DNA of 64,000 bases from assembly GCF_009389715.1 (NCBI RefSeq), contig NC_052393.1:682001-746000 (forward strand), in the 5' to 3' direction. The position numbers and the translations under genes were made by a program. The notes beneath the pieces are model-generated. The model saw nothing but the letters and a program-made list of their open reading frames with translations. It ran no database searches and was not told the DNA's origin. Positions 10,931 through 24,500 of the stretch are shown here, piece by piece (the stretch's first letter is position 1; each line of letters starts with the position of its first letter). The DNA is from Phoenix dactylifera. Taxonomy: Eukaryota > Streptophyta > Magnoliopsida > Arecales > Arecaceae.

Positions 10931-11334
10931 TGGAGGGCCCCGCAGTATTTGGGCTGCCGGCCCAAATACAGCCCATCCTCCACCTGCTCCGGCCCAAGAG
11001 AAGGGCCCAACTACCCACAACATGCGTTGCCGAGAATGCTACATTGTGTATTTGCTCGGACCTTCTGTGGTGTGCTTTTATTTATAGGGAGTGACGTTTG
11101 TGGGTTTGGTAGCTTTTTGGCTTCTTTGTCGAGCATGGATTATAAGTAATAATATTATATTTGTTTTATTGCTATTCAGTTGATTAATTCGATAAACACG
11201 ATGCTTCCTCTTGGCTGGTTCTGGTTAATTAGCTTCCTAAAGAGTCTTGCCAAGTCCCCGTTTTGGAGAAATCTGTGGGCCGTCAAATTTGTAGTTGCTC
11301 CAATCCCCGTTCTGGAGGACGACTTTGCTACGAT

Positions 11335-11630
11335 CATTGCCTGAATTTTGTAGGCTTCGGAAGAGAATTAACGATTACCACCCGCTCCTGAGAGATATCC
11401 GGACTATGGTTTGTTGTGGGATGGTGCTTCCGGCGAAGCATGTATTTGAGAGGCCAACTAGGCTGTAGATTGGATAGCTTATTTTATTGCCAACCATTTT
11501 GGTGACCATCTCTGGGTGGGAGAGGTGGAGTTGTTTTCCGTGATGTATTGCTTTTTAACTTTCTTACTTGTATCGGTGTATGTTATATATAGTATTGCAG
11601 TTTTTAGTAAAAAAATAATTAAAAAAAAGT
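11335..11630 (+). pseudogene. LINE 3' end with RNase H remnant
   Basis: The plus strand reads PLLRDIRTMVCCGMVLPAKHVF and then a broken continuation matching 'AADWVA-FVANH--DHLW'. This is the end of the RNase H domain (RVT_3 type) that closes plant L1 LINE ORF2. An in-frame TAG follows KHVFERPTRL. An A-rich tail follows at 11610-11630. The element is 5' truncated, as LINEs usually are. Confidence 0.75.
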
Positions 11631-12208
11631 AATTAGCTTTCAATATGAAAGCAATGTTCGGATAGATTTGACGGATCAAATGATGCCTGCCTGTTTCAAG
11701 GAAGCTTCTACATACTCTTTGCATGCCCAACTAATTATTTTGTCCTTGTATTATAAGTATATACAGCGTTAAATTTCTTGATCTCTAATAAGCATTTTAA
11801 TATTTCAAAATCTCTAAGATGCCCCACGACCCTATGAAGGTACCATTGATAAGGAGAGTAAAGGATAGCCTCTCGATACATCCTTGCACCCTAACTGGTC
11901 CAACCACGTTGGAATCCCATTGGCTCGAGAGGAGAAAAAATCTCATCTGACACGGTCACATTTTGAAAAACGTTGTTGAATGAGAACAACGGTATGATTA
12001 AATAAAATAACAACTTTATATGCTTCAAATTTTTAAAATTTTTTGTTTGAAAAAATATTTGTAGAAAATGGGCTGCAAATTAGAGATAATCTCTCTCTTT
12101 TGTACCCATCTTCGCTTAATGATTGCAGGTGTAGAGCTGAGAATCTCCACCGCAAGGTTTAGTCGGCATTATGAGGATACTACCACCAAAACAAAAGCCC
12201 CTTCGGTT

Positions 12209-12475
12209 TCTTTTTTTTTTGCTAAAAATAGAAGTATCATACATAACATGTACAGATACAATCAAAAAAATCAAAAAGCAGTATATCACGGAGTGCACAT
12301 GACAACTTCACTTCTCTCATCCAGAGATGATCCTCCGAGTGGTTGGCAACAAAAGTGGCTACCCAATCTGCAGCTTCATTGGCTTCTCTAAACACGTGCT
12401 TAGTCTGAAGTACCATCACACCACAAACCATGGACCGGATATTTTTTAGCAGCGGGTAGTAACCAACAATCCTTC
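12209..12475 (-). pseudogene. LINE 3' end with RNase H remnant, opposite orientation
   Basis: On the minus strand, HVFREANEAADWVATFVANH and the hydrophobic end LRDILLFDFF belong to the C-terminal RNase H part of plant L1 ORF2. A poly(A) tail shows as the T/A-rich run at 12209-12222. It is closely related to the plus-strand copy at 11335-11630; the two tails face each other 0.6 kb apart. Confidence 0.8.
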
Positions 12476-14285
12476 TTTTTCAATAGCACCACTGCTTATA
12501 TCTCTTCCTCATGAGTAGTTTATATCTAATGGCGAAGTTATGTACATATATCAAAATCAAGAAAGGAATCTCAATATCTGTATGCGAGTCTCATCTTAAC
12601 TTCTTTTGTTTCCTTCCTTTTCTTACCCAAAAATCTCATCGCGTTCATGTACTGAATCGTAGCTTTGAAACTCTGATGCTGCTGCCGCCTGTACCTCGTC
12701 TCACTCTCAATGATAAGCACTCGACTAATTAAATATCAGACTGAACCACAAAATAACTTGAGAATTACTATTTGTAGGTCCCACATGACGTATTTATTAT
12801 TTGAGGACAAACGAAAGGGGGAAGACATTTGGGCGGCGCGCAAGATGATGTATTTATTATTTGGGTCACCGATGGAGAAATTAGTGGGTAGATTTAGTCC
12901 AACGTATCAACCATAAACTAGTCCAACATAAATTGAACACGTCGGCCAAGAAGAACAGCGTGCTGTCCAAAACTTAATTAAAATTAGCGATGACTAAAAA
13001 ATATTAAAAAATAGCGGAAGCCCTGTTCGTCGTCATCGCGACCGGAACTGAAAAATCGTGGCATTCTCTCCTGTGTCCACGTTGCAGACCAAGCCCACCC
13101 CAACCTGCACCCATCAATGCCCGGCCACGGCGGAAGAGATCGAGGCTTCCTCATGATTTCCTCCACCGCACCAACGGACTGCGAACTGTTGGAGTTTTAA
13201 TTTAAAAAAATAATTATCTCCTAACTTTTAGTTATCTTAAATATTTTAAACTATTTTTTTTGGACGCCTCTCTCTTAGAAGGGCTACGACTTTTCGAAAG
13301 AAATCGTTAGCTTCAAAAATAATAGGGCACGTATCTTCAAAAGCATTGAAAATAGTGTCTATAAATAGACTTTTTTCGGAATTGATCCAATCCAACCTCT
13401 TTCATAATTTATAAATTGATGTGAAATATCATTGGATTAAACATGCTTGAAGTTAAAAAAATTAATAAGTCAAATATGATGACTAAAATTTTGTCTATAA
13501 AAAAAATTATTGCTTGTAAAGAAAAACAAGCTTGGCGAAACCCTTACATGAGTCGAAAAAAGGAGATTTGTTGGTGTGATCCCTTCTCACGGGGAACCCA
13601 CCTTATTTGAATTTTAAAATAAAAATGATTACATCCAGATTTAGCTGAAATATTAATATATTGTTTTCAGTATATTACAAATAAAAATGATTGCATCCAA
13701 ATTGAGAGCTACAAATTGAATGGTTTGAATCTTTAAAAAGTCTTCTCTATTGATTATTTCAAGCACCAGCACTCAATAAGATCTATTCTTTATTTTATTA
13801 TTTGTTATTAAAATCCGTCTTATTAATGATGAATATTTTTGTTGCGGAGCCAAGATAGGATCTATTATAACCCTATTATTCTAAATAGTGAAAGTTTTTT
13901 GCTGGACTAGGTCCCATAGTTTTTTACTTTACATAGAAGTTTTTTTCCACGTTAAAAATTGTGTTGTGTCTTGTTTCTAAATTGCTTGATTATGTTGCAT
14001 GTTAATTGCTTAAGTAGATTGTAGATATTATTGTTGCTTGGTGAGTGATATTCTATTTAATTATACAAAGAGAGAGAAAAGAGATTTGCAGCATCATTAT
14101 TTCTTGATTGCAATTTTTTTCCGATCTAAAAAGTTATAAACAAATTCCAGATCACACCTTCAACTTCGCATCAAATTCATTGGTTAAGATTTTTGCGTCG
14201 TGGTCTTTTTTCTTTCTCTTGGATAGGAAGGTTATATTAATTTTAGAGTAATTCTACAGGGTGCCAATTGAAAAGCTCCCAAAGC
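12476..14285. other. AT-rich intergenic DNA, nothing recognised
   Basis: Short frames only. A GC-richer patch at about 13020-13190 gives a 60-residue minus-strand frame without family likeness. Confidence 0.55.
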
Positions 14286-14289
14286 TGCA

Positions 14290-14450
14290 TGTTTGGTGCC
14301 ACTCATACAAATTAGTGCAATACAAAGCGGTTGAGTGATTACTAAGTTCCCAGGCCAATAAGCCCAGTCCAAATTAGGTGAAGGTGGGATTCAAACCTAA
14401 GTCACTGCTATCGGCACTCAAAAGACCTCACCAGTTAAGCCAGCTGACAT
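14290..14450 (-). mobile_element. Probable tRNA-derived SINE
   Basis: The minus strand contains an A box (TGGCTTAACTGG, 14431-14442) and a perfect-type B box (GGTTTGAATCC, 14387-14397) about 45 bases apart, as in tRNA promoters. It continues into non-tRNA sequence. The 3' end and target duplication are not clear. Confidence 0.5.
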
Positions 14451-15589
14451 CCTTTTAATCGATTTATATATTAACTATGCTTTCAATAATATCCATATTC
14501 AAATCTTTTTCCACGTAGGTACCCACAACTTGTACCATCCGTCTTCTCAACTCTGCTGTTAAATGTTTTGTTCAGATTGGTTGGTCATCACAATTGATAT
14601 CTTGGTTACAAATGTGCCTTCTTTTCTGCAGGATCCTTGTTCACTTTGCTTGCTACTAGTTACAGTTGCAGCCACAATTCTGCAACCGACTAATCAGCCA
14701 CGGCCTTTCGAGTTTCGAGTTTTTGTCTAAGTGCTTGCTGCAGTAATTTTGTTCCACAAATGCCACAAAAAATCAGTGGATGATGCAGTTAAGTGCATGA
14801 AGATGCTTTCAGATATGATATCAAATTATATTGTTGATGAAACCATGTCATTCATGAAAATGACGACCGAAGTAAGAAATAAGCAACATTTTTCTGGCGA
14901 GAAACACAGAAAGAGAACACCAATGTCATATCCTATTTGTGCAAGAGAATGCATATGATTCACTAACAAGCATAGCCATTCCAACCTGCATAAAACCAGA
15001 GAGGTAACAGACTTACTCTTGAAGCTCAGAAGAAATGAAACGACAGATGATTGCCTTAAACCGACTATGCATTACATTAACCAACACAAAAATTTGCAGG
15101 GTTTACTGTAGCACATTGCCAGCTTGTGTGATGCTTCATTCAAATCAAAATTCCAACCATTCATCATCATATACTCCATCTAGAAAAAGATAGAACAGAA
15201 GATATAAATATCCAAAATGGAAACCTACACGATTATATATATAAATTACTGACTGCATATACCATAATATACTGGGTCCTTCAAGAGGCTTCCAAACTTC
15301 AACACAAATTACATTAATTGGTAATACGAGCACAAAAATTGCTTTTAAATAAAAGAAATCTATTGAAATTGTTAACAAGAAGCATGTCCACAAAGAAAGT
15401 CATCAACCAGTATAAAACACAAAGAAAGGCATGTCCCATCTAAAACAAAGAGCTTAAAATAGAAACACCCATCATCTATGATGTTAAATTACTGATTGCA
15501 AAAAACATGTATATGAAGCTGAAAGACTCCCACCATTCCTGAAAGAAAGAAAAGGGAAAGGATGTATATATGTGCCAATTCCACTTCCA

Positions 15590-18500
15590 CTAGCTGTCCT
15601 GATTTGCCCGTTTAAAACCAATGAGGGAGCCTGCAAGGCGCAAAAGGAAGTCCGAGGTGGAGGGAGATTGACTCTGGGGAACATGCAACATACCCGAACC
15701 TTCCGGTTGATGACTTCCACTTACCGGTAAAATCTGCTCAGAAGCAGACAATGAGATACCCATATCACTGAAAACTTGTTGCTGGTTCAACCTACTCCCA
15801 TTTTCCTGTTGAAGATTTGACACAGACATGGAAGTTGTGGATGTAAGGAGATGAGCAAGCCCATGCTGTGTACTTCTAATGTTCAGGTCATAAATGGAAT
15901 GAGCCATGGAACTGGGAGGAGATCTAACTGCATTGCTCGAGAAGACAGTAGGAGTGCTGTGCCTTGCCAGAACTGGTGGAACAGGCACTACGTTTGAGGA
16001 TGGGGGCCTCACCTCCACCGAGGAAAGAGGTAACAGGTTTCGGAATGGAGGTAAGTTGGCAGGGGAAGGGCCACTTCCTGAGGGTGAGGTCATGAATGGG
16101 CTCTGGGCAAAATGTTGTTGCTGCGGTACCGGAACAAACCATTGCCCAGTACTTGAACACGCACCTGGTAAAGTAACAACATGCATCAGCAACAGGGGGA
16201 AAAAAACAACACCTAACCAGTTTATTTGTTGTACATGTAGCATCTTCTTTTTTCTTTCTTCCTTTTTTTTCCTCTTTTGGGTAGTATTTGTTACAAAAAT
16301 ATTGTGACTAATGCAAAAGATAGCAGCGGAGTATGGAAAGCTAGACAGGACAATAAGTAACAACAGACACAAGACTTCATGCAGTTCACTTGGAATTGGG
16401 CTAGTGTATGTATCCAAAAAGATGCAAATGTGCAAATAATAATCCAATAGTATAAAAAAACTACGATCTTATCGAATATGATAATAATATCGTATGGTTA
16501 TCCAGAGTTGGAAAGCCACATACAAAGATCATATAAACAGATGCTGAACTAAACTAAATTCGAGCATAATAATAGATATGAAAATAATATACTGGTAGAT
16601 AGTAAAATATGGAATTAAGCACTTATTAGTATTTGAAATGTATAATATTTAGATTAGATTCTCTCAAAGAAAAATATTTAAATTAGAAAGATTCACATTT
16701 CAAATACTATCTACATAATGTTGAAATTTATGCCATGAAGGCATCATATTATGCCCTAAAGGTTTATTAGTGAACACCTGAGTCCATGTTCATTGCACAT
16801 CTTGGGTACTGCATAGGAAGAGATATGAACATGTTTTTTCTTTTTTATACATGAAGCTTATAGCTACAAGTTGAGTTTCACAAACCAATCCATTGGTTTT
16901 GGGTTAAGTCTAATTCAAGCTACCAAGTATCAAACCTATGTCAACCAAGGGCAAATGCTGTTATCAACAAAGGGTATCGACCGAAACACTTTGACACAAC
17001 CAGTATGCCCCTGGTATTGCTTATTTCAGCCTCTAAAATTAATTTTTTGCCTTTTACTTATATTTTATCATCTGAATATTACATTTGTGCAAGAGATATG
17101 GTCAAATAATCAATTTAAGTGCCCTAGTCGTGGTTTCGGATGTGTGTTAATGTTTATGTTTTGCATCTTTGTGACATAAGATCATATAACTTGGAACTGA
17201 AGTATGTTTAAACATTTATAATAAACAACTGAAATGCAATGAGATTAAACTAAAAATCATTGAATCAATAAATGTTATTAACTACTACCAAGATTCTAGA
17301 TGAAATGGTCCACGGCCAGCACCGATTTGAAAGCAGTAAATTAAGAACATATTTGATACTAACTTTTGTTGGAATTCATCAACACTGTCATGAACATAGG
17401 AGTGGAGACATCAGTGAAGAGTTTCCCAGTGGAGTTGCCAGCATAAACTTCATAATAAGGGGGAGTACTGAGAGTCATTGCTCCATTGCCAAGATTAACT
17501 ATGAATTGTTGTCAGGTTCAACACCAATGTCAAGTTTTCTTGTCGTGATCAGATGACGTGAAGATACGTGAACAGGTTGAGTTACTCATTGCTGTCAGCA
17601 TCCCATTATAGTTGTCATAGGAGTCACTGAGCACAACTTTCAAGCTTGACTTGAGCAATTAGAATATGGTCATAGTCTTTTATCACCCTGAGAATTACAT
17701 GTTGGGTCTGCTTAGAAGTGATGAACTTTTGGGTAAATGAACTCGGCATGGTTTCCCAGTAATGAGATATTTCCATGCCTCTAGTAAACAGTTTACCCTC
17801 TGTGTATGTGGGTTCGGTTTTTCCTTTTCTTGTTGGGGGTGGGGGTTCAGTATTTTGGTTGGGTGGTGTGCCTCGAGTTAGTGTGTGGTGTTTTTGGAAA
17901 GAGCAAGCACCATGCACAGTTATTAGGTTCTTCATATTTTGTAAATTTATTCGATAAAGTTCTTCCTCTCTAATTTTCTTTATCTCACTATTCTCACCTC
18001 AAGTATTTGGTGCATGTATTCAATGTACTTGGGCTGGCAGGCTATCCTATACACAAGGAACTGTGCTTTTCAGGAAACTGAAAAAAGAGAGGGGCGGGGA
18101 GAAGAAGTGATTTATCTGTCTAGAATTTTGTTCTAGACCAAAACTAGATGATCCTTGCTTCAATCCTACAGAAAATGGATTTGGACAGCACCTGGCTTCC
18201 CCATTAACTTGTTCCCACCTTCAAATGGTGGAAAACAAACTAAAAACCAACTAAAACATCATCCCAAGTAACACTGGGTGATACCACTAAGTTTAGTCCA
18301 ATTCAAAGGTGATATGGGCTCAATCAGCCCTGCTCTGCATAATTCAGGCCAATATGGGTGGTTTGGCCCTGGTTTATCTGATTCCTTTGCATGCTAAGCC
18401 CCCCTATACCAGCTCACAGCCAATACAAGGCCGATGTGCCTGGCATTTCAATCCTTGCCTGAGTCACAAGGAACATTGGCCTAGTTCGCACTTGAAATGT

Positions 18501-21500
18501 CGCTCATAGCTTGGAGTGAGGTTAGCCATTTTAGCCAACGGCTGCACCAGGGCACGTCTATGAAAACTGGAAAGGCTATTTCTTTACTTATCAGCTAGGG
18601 TTGATTGCATTAACACACTGGTGTATTTCACATTGCATGGTCGATGCATGAATTTGTCTCATCAAACAGTTATTAAACAGACCAGAGTTGTAGAAGTTGT
18701 TATCAACGTTGTATGATTGTCCTTCCCAAGGACAATTTTTTTTTTCTTTGAGAAAATAAGGGCATAATATCTTGCACTGTGTCTAATACATTCACTCGGG
18801 GCCAAGGAAAAACTACTTCAATGAAGTGGGCTTCTGCTCAGCCCACTTACACCAAATCAAATGAGCCCTAAGTAAAAATATAGCTTCCATTGCATAAGTT
18901 GCATGTTTTCATCATATTAACCTTTTGCATCTTGCTCTTTAAGTATGTCTCAAAGTCCTTGATAGTTGATGCCACTTCTTCTTTGCCATTTTTCTGAAAT
19001 AAGCCTTCTTTTTGTTATTTTTAATTTTTCCGAAAAAAGCTTTCTTTTCCTTGATCAATCCATTATTCCTGTACCTCATCAGTATGCCACCAAGTTTCTT
19101 TATATGCGAGTCCTATCACTTTAGACTTTCTAATATGGATAGTGTTAGGAAAAAGGATATAAATACTGCTATGTACTAGTTCATACTGGATTGTACTGGT
19201 AAGGTAGCAGTTACTTCTATCAGTATCATAAAGACGCATGATTTTCACCTCTTTTTTCTGTCTCAGCACTAAAAGCTGTGCACCTTGTTAGTATAGTACC
19301 ATAGAATGGTCGAGATGAAGGAACTGCCACAAAATTTTGCTGCTGCTCAACTGGATAAAGAGGTTCAAGATCTTCTAACTAATAATACTTTTTATTCGTA
19401 GATTAGTACAGGATGCTATGGTTAAGGAGGATTGGCCCCTTTACATATTTCAGTTTCCTTGCACTCACCCAAGAACGCTTAACGGATAGAAACATTCCAT
19501 TCCCTTCTACACATAGACGGTGGCTCAATGTACAAGGCTCCTGCATTGCGTAGTGTGAGGAGGGTTAGATGTATGCAGACTTACCCCCATGTATGGAAAG
19601 GTTATTTCTATGTTTTGAAGCCATGACCTCAAGGTCGAAATGGAGCAACCATACCATTGCGCTAAGGCTCACACTCACCACCCCTTCTACATATGAACTT
19701 CCTAAATTTCTCAATAAAACTATTGATGACATCTAGCACACAAAGTCACATCCATTATCCACTGAAATGAACTAAAAGAAACACCCAAAATCAGTTTTAA
19801 ACTAACTTTCAAGAAAACTCAGAATGGGAGTATGGGACTGGGCTCTTCCCTTTGTTTTGTTGTTAATTCTAAAAGGCTCCTGGCTCCTGAAATACTTGTC
19901 TAGTAACTTCTAATATAGCTAACTGTCTAATCCGTCTCCCACTTATTTCACTCTAAAAACTTAATTTATATTGAAAAGATGCTACAATTTTCCTGTTTAA
20001 GTTTCATCATCTCATCTTTGACAATGCAGTGGCTTCAATTATTGTCCTCTTCCTCCTATTGCATCCATTCTAAAACTATTAGCCTATGTTGCGTGGTCAC
20101 ATGTCCCTTGGTATCACTATCCACTATTTGCATATTAAATCCTCTTCTAATTTTTTTAATAAAATCTGAGCAAGTGTGATCCACTTTTAAGAATGACTTA
20201 ATATTCATCTTTGTACTTTTGCTAACACTGGATCATATGCTCATCTCTACTTAACAATAGTGAGCAACCATATTTTGACATTTTATACTTAGATTTGATT
20301 TATCATCCTGATACTCTCATAGGTAATGTGACTATCATTTTTTGCGCTATGTTTGCATGTGAATCCATGTATATATTAAAAAAATAATACTAGGCCTAAT
20401 GTAGGTTAGCCATGTCTCTCATCTTCCAAAATTAGATATCATGTGTATGCTATATGTATATTTGTATCAAGGTTTTAAATACTAAAACCGAACTTGGTAC
20501 CATGTTTTGCATCAGAACAACATGGTATCAGTAGGCACTAGTACCGATAGTAGTAATAAAACTGAAAGATTCTAAAAAATAATTAAAAAAAATCATCAAT
20601 GCTGACCGGTATGACCAATGTATGGCCAACATGGAACTACTGATATGCACCAGTACGGGCCAGTATAGACAGGTACGGATGGTGTATATCAGTACAGCTA
20701 CTTTGGTGTCTCAACACCCATACCGGTGCCAGTTTTGCACAAAAAGGTGCAGTACTGGTCATACCATCCCACTCTAGCAGTTTTTGAGACCACAATTTGC
20801 ATGTAATAAATAATGAAGTGCACTTATATGAAAGAGAATTTTTGATAACATATTTAATTACCAATGTTTACATAAGAAAATGCATGAAATGAAAAACATA
20901 AGCATCTGCAGGAGTTTTTAATCCACTTGAGAGTTTTTTACAGCTCAGAACATAGATGAATGCTTGCTGGCAGATTTAATTTGCTATTCACAATGAAACT
21001 AGATATATGAAAGAGATTATGGTGGTGATTTTCATACCTTGATAAGCATTTCCAGCCTCCTCAAAGGTTTCATTAAATATCTCCCGAAATCCCCCAGCTA
21101 ATTCTTGATGCTGGCTAACTTTAGTGTACATCATCTCAATGTCCTTTCTTCTCTTTACAAACTCTTTGTCAGTATCCTGAATTAGTGCATCGTACTTTCT
21201 TTTTAGATTATCTATCTCTTTTTTATATTCTAATTTAAGTTTAAGTTTCTGTCCAACAAAAAGCAGATAAACAGTCAAGATAACAGCTAGAGTAAAATCT
21301 GACAAAATGAACAGCCAAAGATTATTTGCAAAATAATGTCTTGCATGGTTACCTTTTCTTCATGCCTTTGGACAAATAAAGCCTTCAGTGCATATAATCT
21401 CTTCAACTCATGATGAAATATCTGGATATTAGGATCTAGTTGAGGCATGGATTGCATTATTGGGCAACTTAATGCAAAATGACTGCCTCTCTCTGGTTGA

Positions 21501-24500
21501 CCACTGGTGGATCTGAGAAACTCAGTGTGTGCTCTGGCAGGAGGAATATCAGTAGTAGGAGGCATTGGATGGACAAAAGGGTGTGAGAATAAAAGATTGG
21601 AGTTCTCCCACTGTGCATCTGTGAATACAATGGGCTGTTGCATGGACACTTCTGTAAGTTGAGCAGAACAGTGTATTTGACCATCAGGCTCTAAGTCACT
21701 TCCTGCAGGTGCAGGTGTGTTTGGATGACCATGCACAGCTGAAGTCAAGCCAATAGATGGAGGCAGAGGCTGTGAGGATATGTGATTAGACTCTTCAAGT
21801 ACAAGCCACTGTTGCATTGATGCTTCCGTAGGTTGAGCCGAACAAAGTACTTGATTGCAAGGAACTTGATCACTTCTGACAGATGAAGGTCTGCTTGCAT
21901 GACCTTTCACAGCTAAAGCCAAGTCAACAGGTGGAGAACGAGGTTGTGAGGATATACAGTCAGACTGTTTCAGCTGTGCAGCTGTGGCTACAACTGGCGG
22001 TTGCATTGATACTTCGGTTAGTTGAGCAGAACAATGTATCCGATTGCAAGCGCTCCCTACAGAGGCAGGTGAGCTTCCATCACCTTGCATAACAGAAGCT
22101 AAGCCAACAGATAAAGGAAGCCCCAGCGAAATGGGATTTGGGACTGTTGAAACGTTGAATGTTTTGTCATTTTTTTGAAATCCTGTATCAACTGAACTTA
22201 ATGCAGAAGCCACATTATTTGGGAAAGAACTTGAGCCTTGGTCACCTCCCACTCTAGGTACAGCAGACCTCTCCTGTTCACTGATGGAGGGCACCTGCTC
22301 AGGCACAACAATGATTAGAACTCATTTTCCAGCCACCTCTCTAATATAAAACCAACAGGATCATTATCTTTGTTATGTAATATAAGGCTGTCATACAGAT
22401 AATGATCATTACAATAAGGATGGAGTTCAAATAAATCAGTTCGAATTGTAGTTCTAGTTAGTCTTATAAAGAATTTGTCATTCCGATTACAGGCATATAA
22501 TTTCAGAAATGAAATATGTCATGACAGAATAGCCAGTAATGTCTGCATCAGGAATTATCATGGAAGCATAAAATATATAATACTATCGTAAAGTTCAAGG
22601 ACTAAATGTAGTACAAAGCAACTCTGTGGCGTAATGCATGAGGCAGAGACAAAAAAAATTTCAAGCAGAAATGGGATATAAGTTTTTTTTATCAAACTGT
22701 GCTATGATATTTTGAGAAATAGACAATCAAACTGATAACATATAGCAGTATGAATCAATGTGCTAACAAGTATAAAATGCTAAAAAGTGATTTAAGTTTC
22801 TAATCAAGTTTTGTTTACAATTATTCTTATCATAGGCAACCTCCATTAACTACAATTTCCTTTTTCTTCCCCGCAACCTCAATCTTTTGATTTGTTATGT
22901 CCTTTCTTGCCTTAAACATCCACAAAAATCCTCCCAGTTCCTATATTAATTGTACTTCAGTCTTCCTTGCACATGATCCTATCAATTCATTTATTCAGCA
23001 TCACCGTATCTTCCATTTCTGCAACCAGTGTTTCAAGAATCCGGTACCGAACCCCATATCTCTTGGATACCAGGTCTGTGTGGGTAATGACACACTAAAA
23101 CTTCCATTTTTCCATCCCTCTTTTTTTTGTTTCATTGGTTTCTTCTATTGTTCCACAGATTTTCGGCATAGCTTTTCCTAGTTTTAGTTGTTTCTTTAGG
23201 ATTCTAGGCCCTAAAACATCTTTAAAAAAAATAAAAAAAAACCAAAATCTAGGGTTGGTTGGGATGCAATTTGGTATGATTTCATTTAAAAGGAAAGAAA
23301 CATGATTTTGGCATGGACATGTAGATCCATTCTAGATCTACATCATATCAAGAAATCATGCCAAAGAAAAAACTTTGGCATGATTTCTCTGTTTTTTTTT
23401 TTTTTTTGACAAAAAATAAGGGCGGCAAAAAAAGGGGAAGTGAGAATGCTTTACCTTCCTAGAAGCTTCTCCCATGGTGATTTGCACTAAGGGCGGCAAT
23501 TCCAAGGGGAAAAGGAAAACAGAGTTTCCATCCTCATTCACTCTCTATCCTATTCAACACTTGGATAAAAAGGTCAAAAAGGGTACTAAAACTTTTTCCA
23601 CTCGGTACTGGGTAGAACAGGCAAGTGCCAGTAGTACCGCTTGGTACTTGCTGATACTGAGTAGTACAGACTAGTTTTACCCGGTTTGCCTAGGAACTGA
23701 GTTCCAAACCTATTTTTTGCACCGATTTCACTTGTTCGGTGCAACCCCATACCTCCCAATTTGGTCCAATTCTTCGGGGGCTAGGTGCAGCTCTAAACTT
23801 CCACTAATGTACTTATCTATATCCAATCCTTCTTACTTTACTATGGATTCATCACACCTCATTTTTGAACTCTTTATACTACCTTTATTGCTGAAATAGC
23901 AAATGGGGACATTTGATGCATGTTTAAGGGGAAAAAGAAACAAAATGCAGAACTAAAAAAATATAAGAGGATCAACAAGAAACAAGAAATAAAAAATTAC
24001 AGAACATTATAAACTAATGAAAGTAAAAGAAAATGAAATACAATATAAAAAAATAAATAGAAAATATGAAACAAGAAACTAAAACTACATAACTAATTTT
24101 TTTTTAAAAATAAAACAGAACAAACAATACATAAAATACTTAATAAAAATATAACAACCTAACATCAATAAAAATCACAGCTAGAAATGTTAAAAATGAA
24201 AGTAGAAAAGAGTGTGGGGGAGGGAAAGTTAGAGACACACAAACTCAAGGGCATACACAAACACAGAGATGGGTGGAAGTCAGACTAAAATGGAGCATTT
24301 ATAGCACCATTAGAGAATCCACTAAAAAGGTAATTAACATGAGAAAGTAAGGATAAAACACTTAAGAGGAGATTACCGAGAATTTGGAGAAGAAAATTAG
24401 GCAAGTATTAGATGGACCCAAAGGTGAAGGTGGAGTGACAGGTGAGAGAGTTCGAATATGTAGTAGATGTGGAAAGAATGAGAGAGTTAAGTAGGCTCTA

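Noticed and set aside
14731..14958. 75-residue plus-strand frame beginning MLAAVILFHKC
   Set aside because: Plausible composition (KSVDDAVKCMKMLSDM) but no family recognised, no splice context and no neighbour support.
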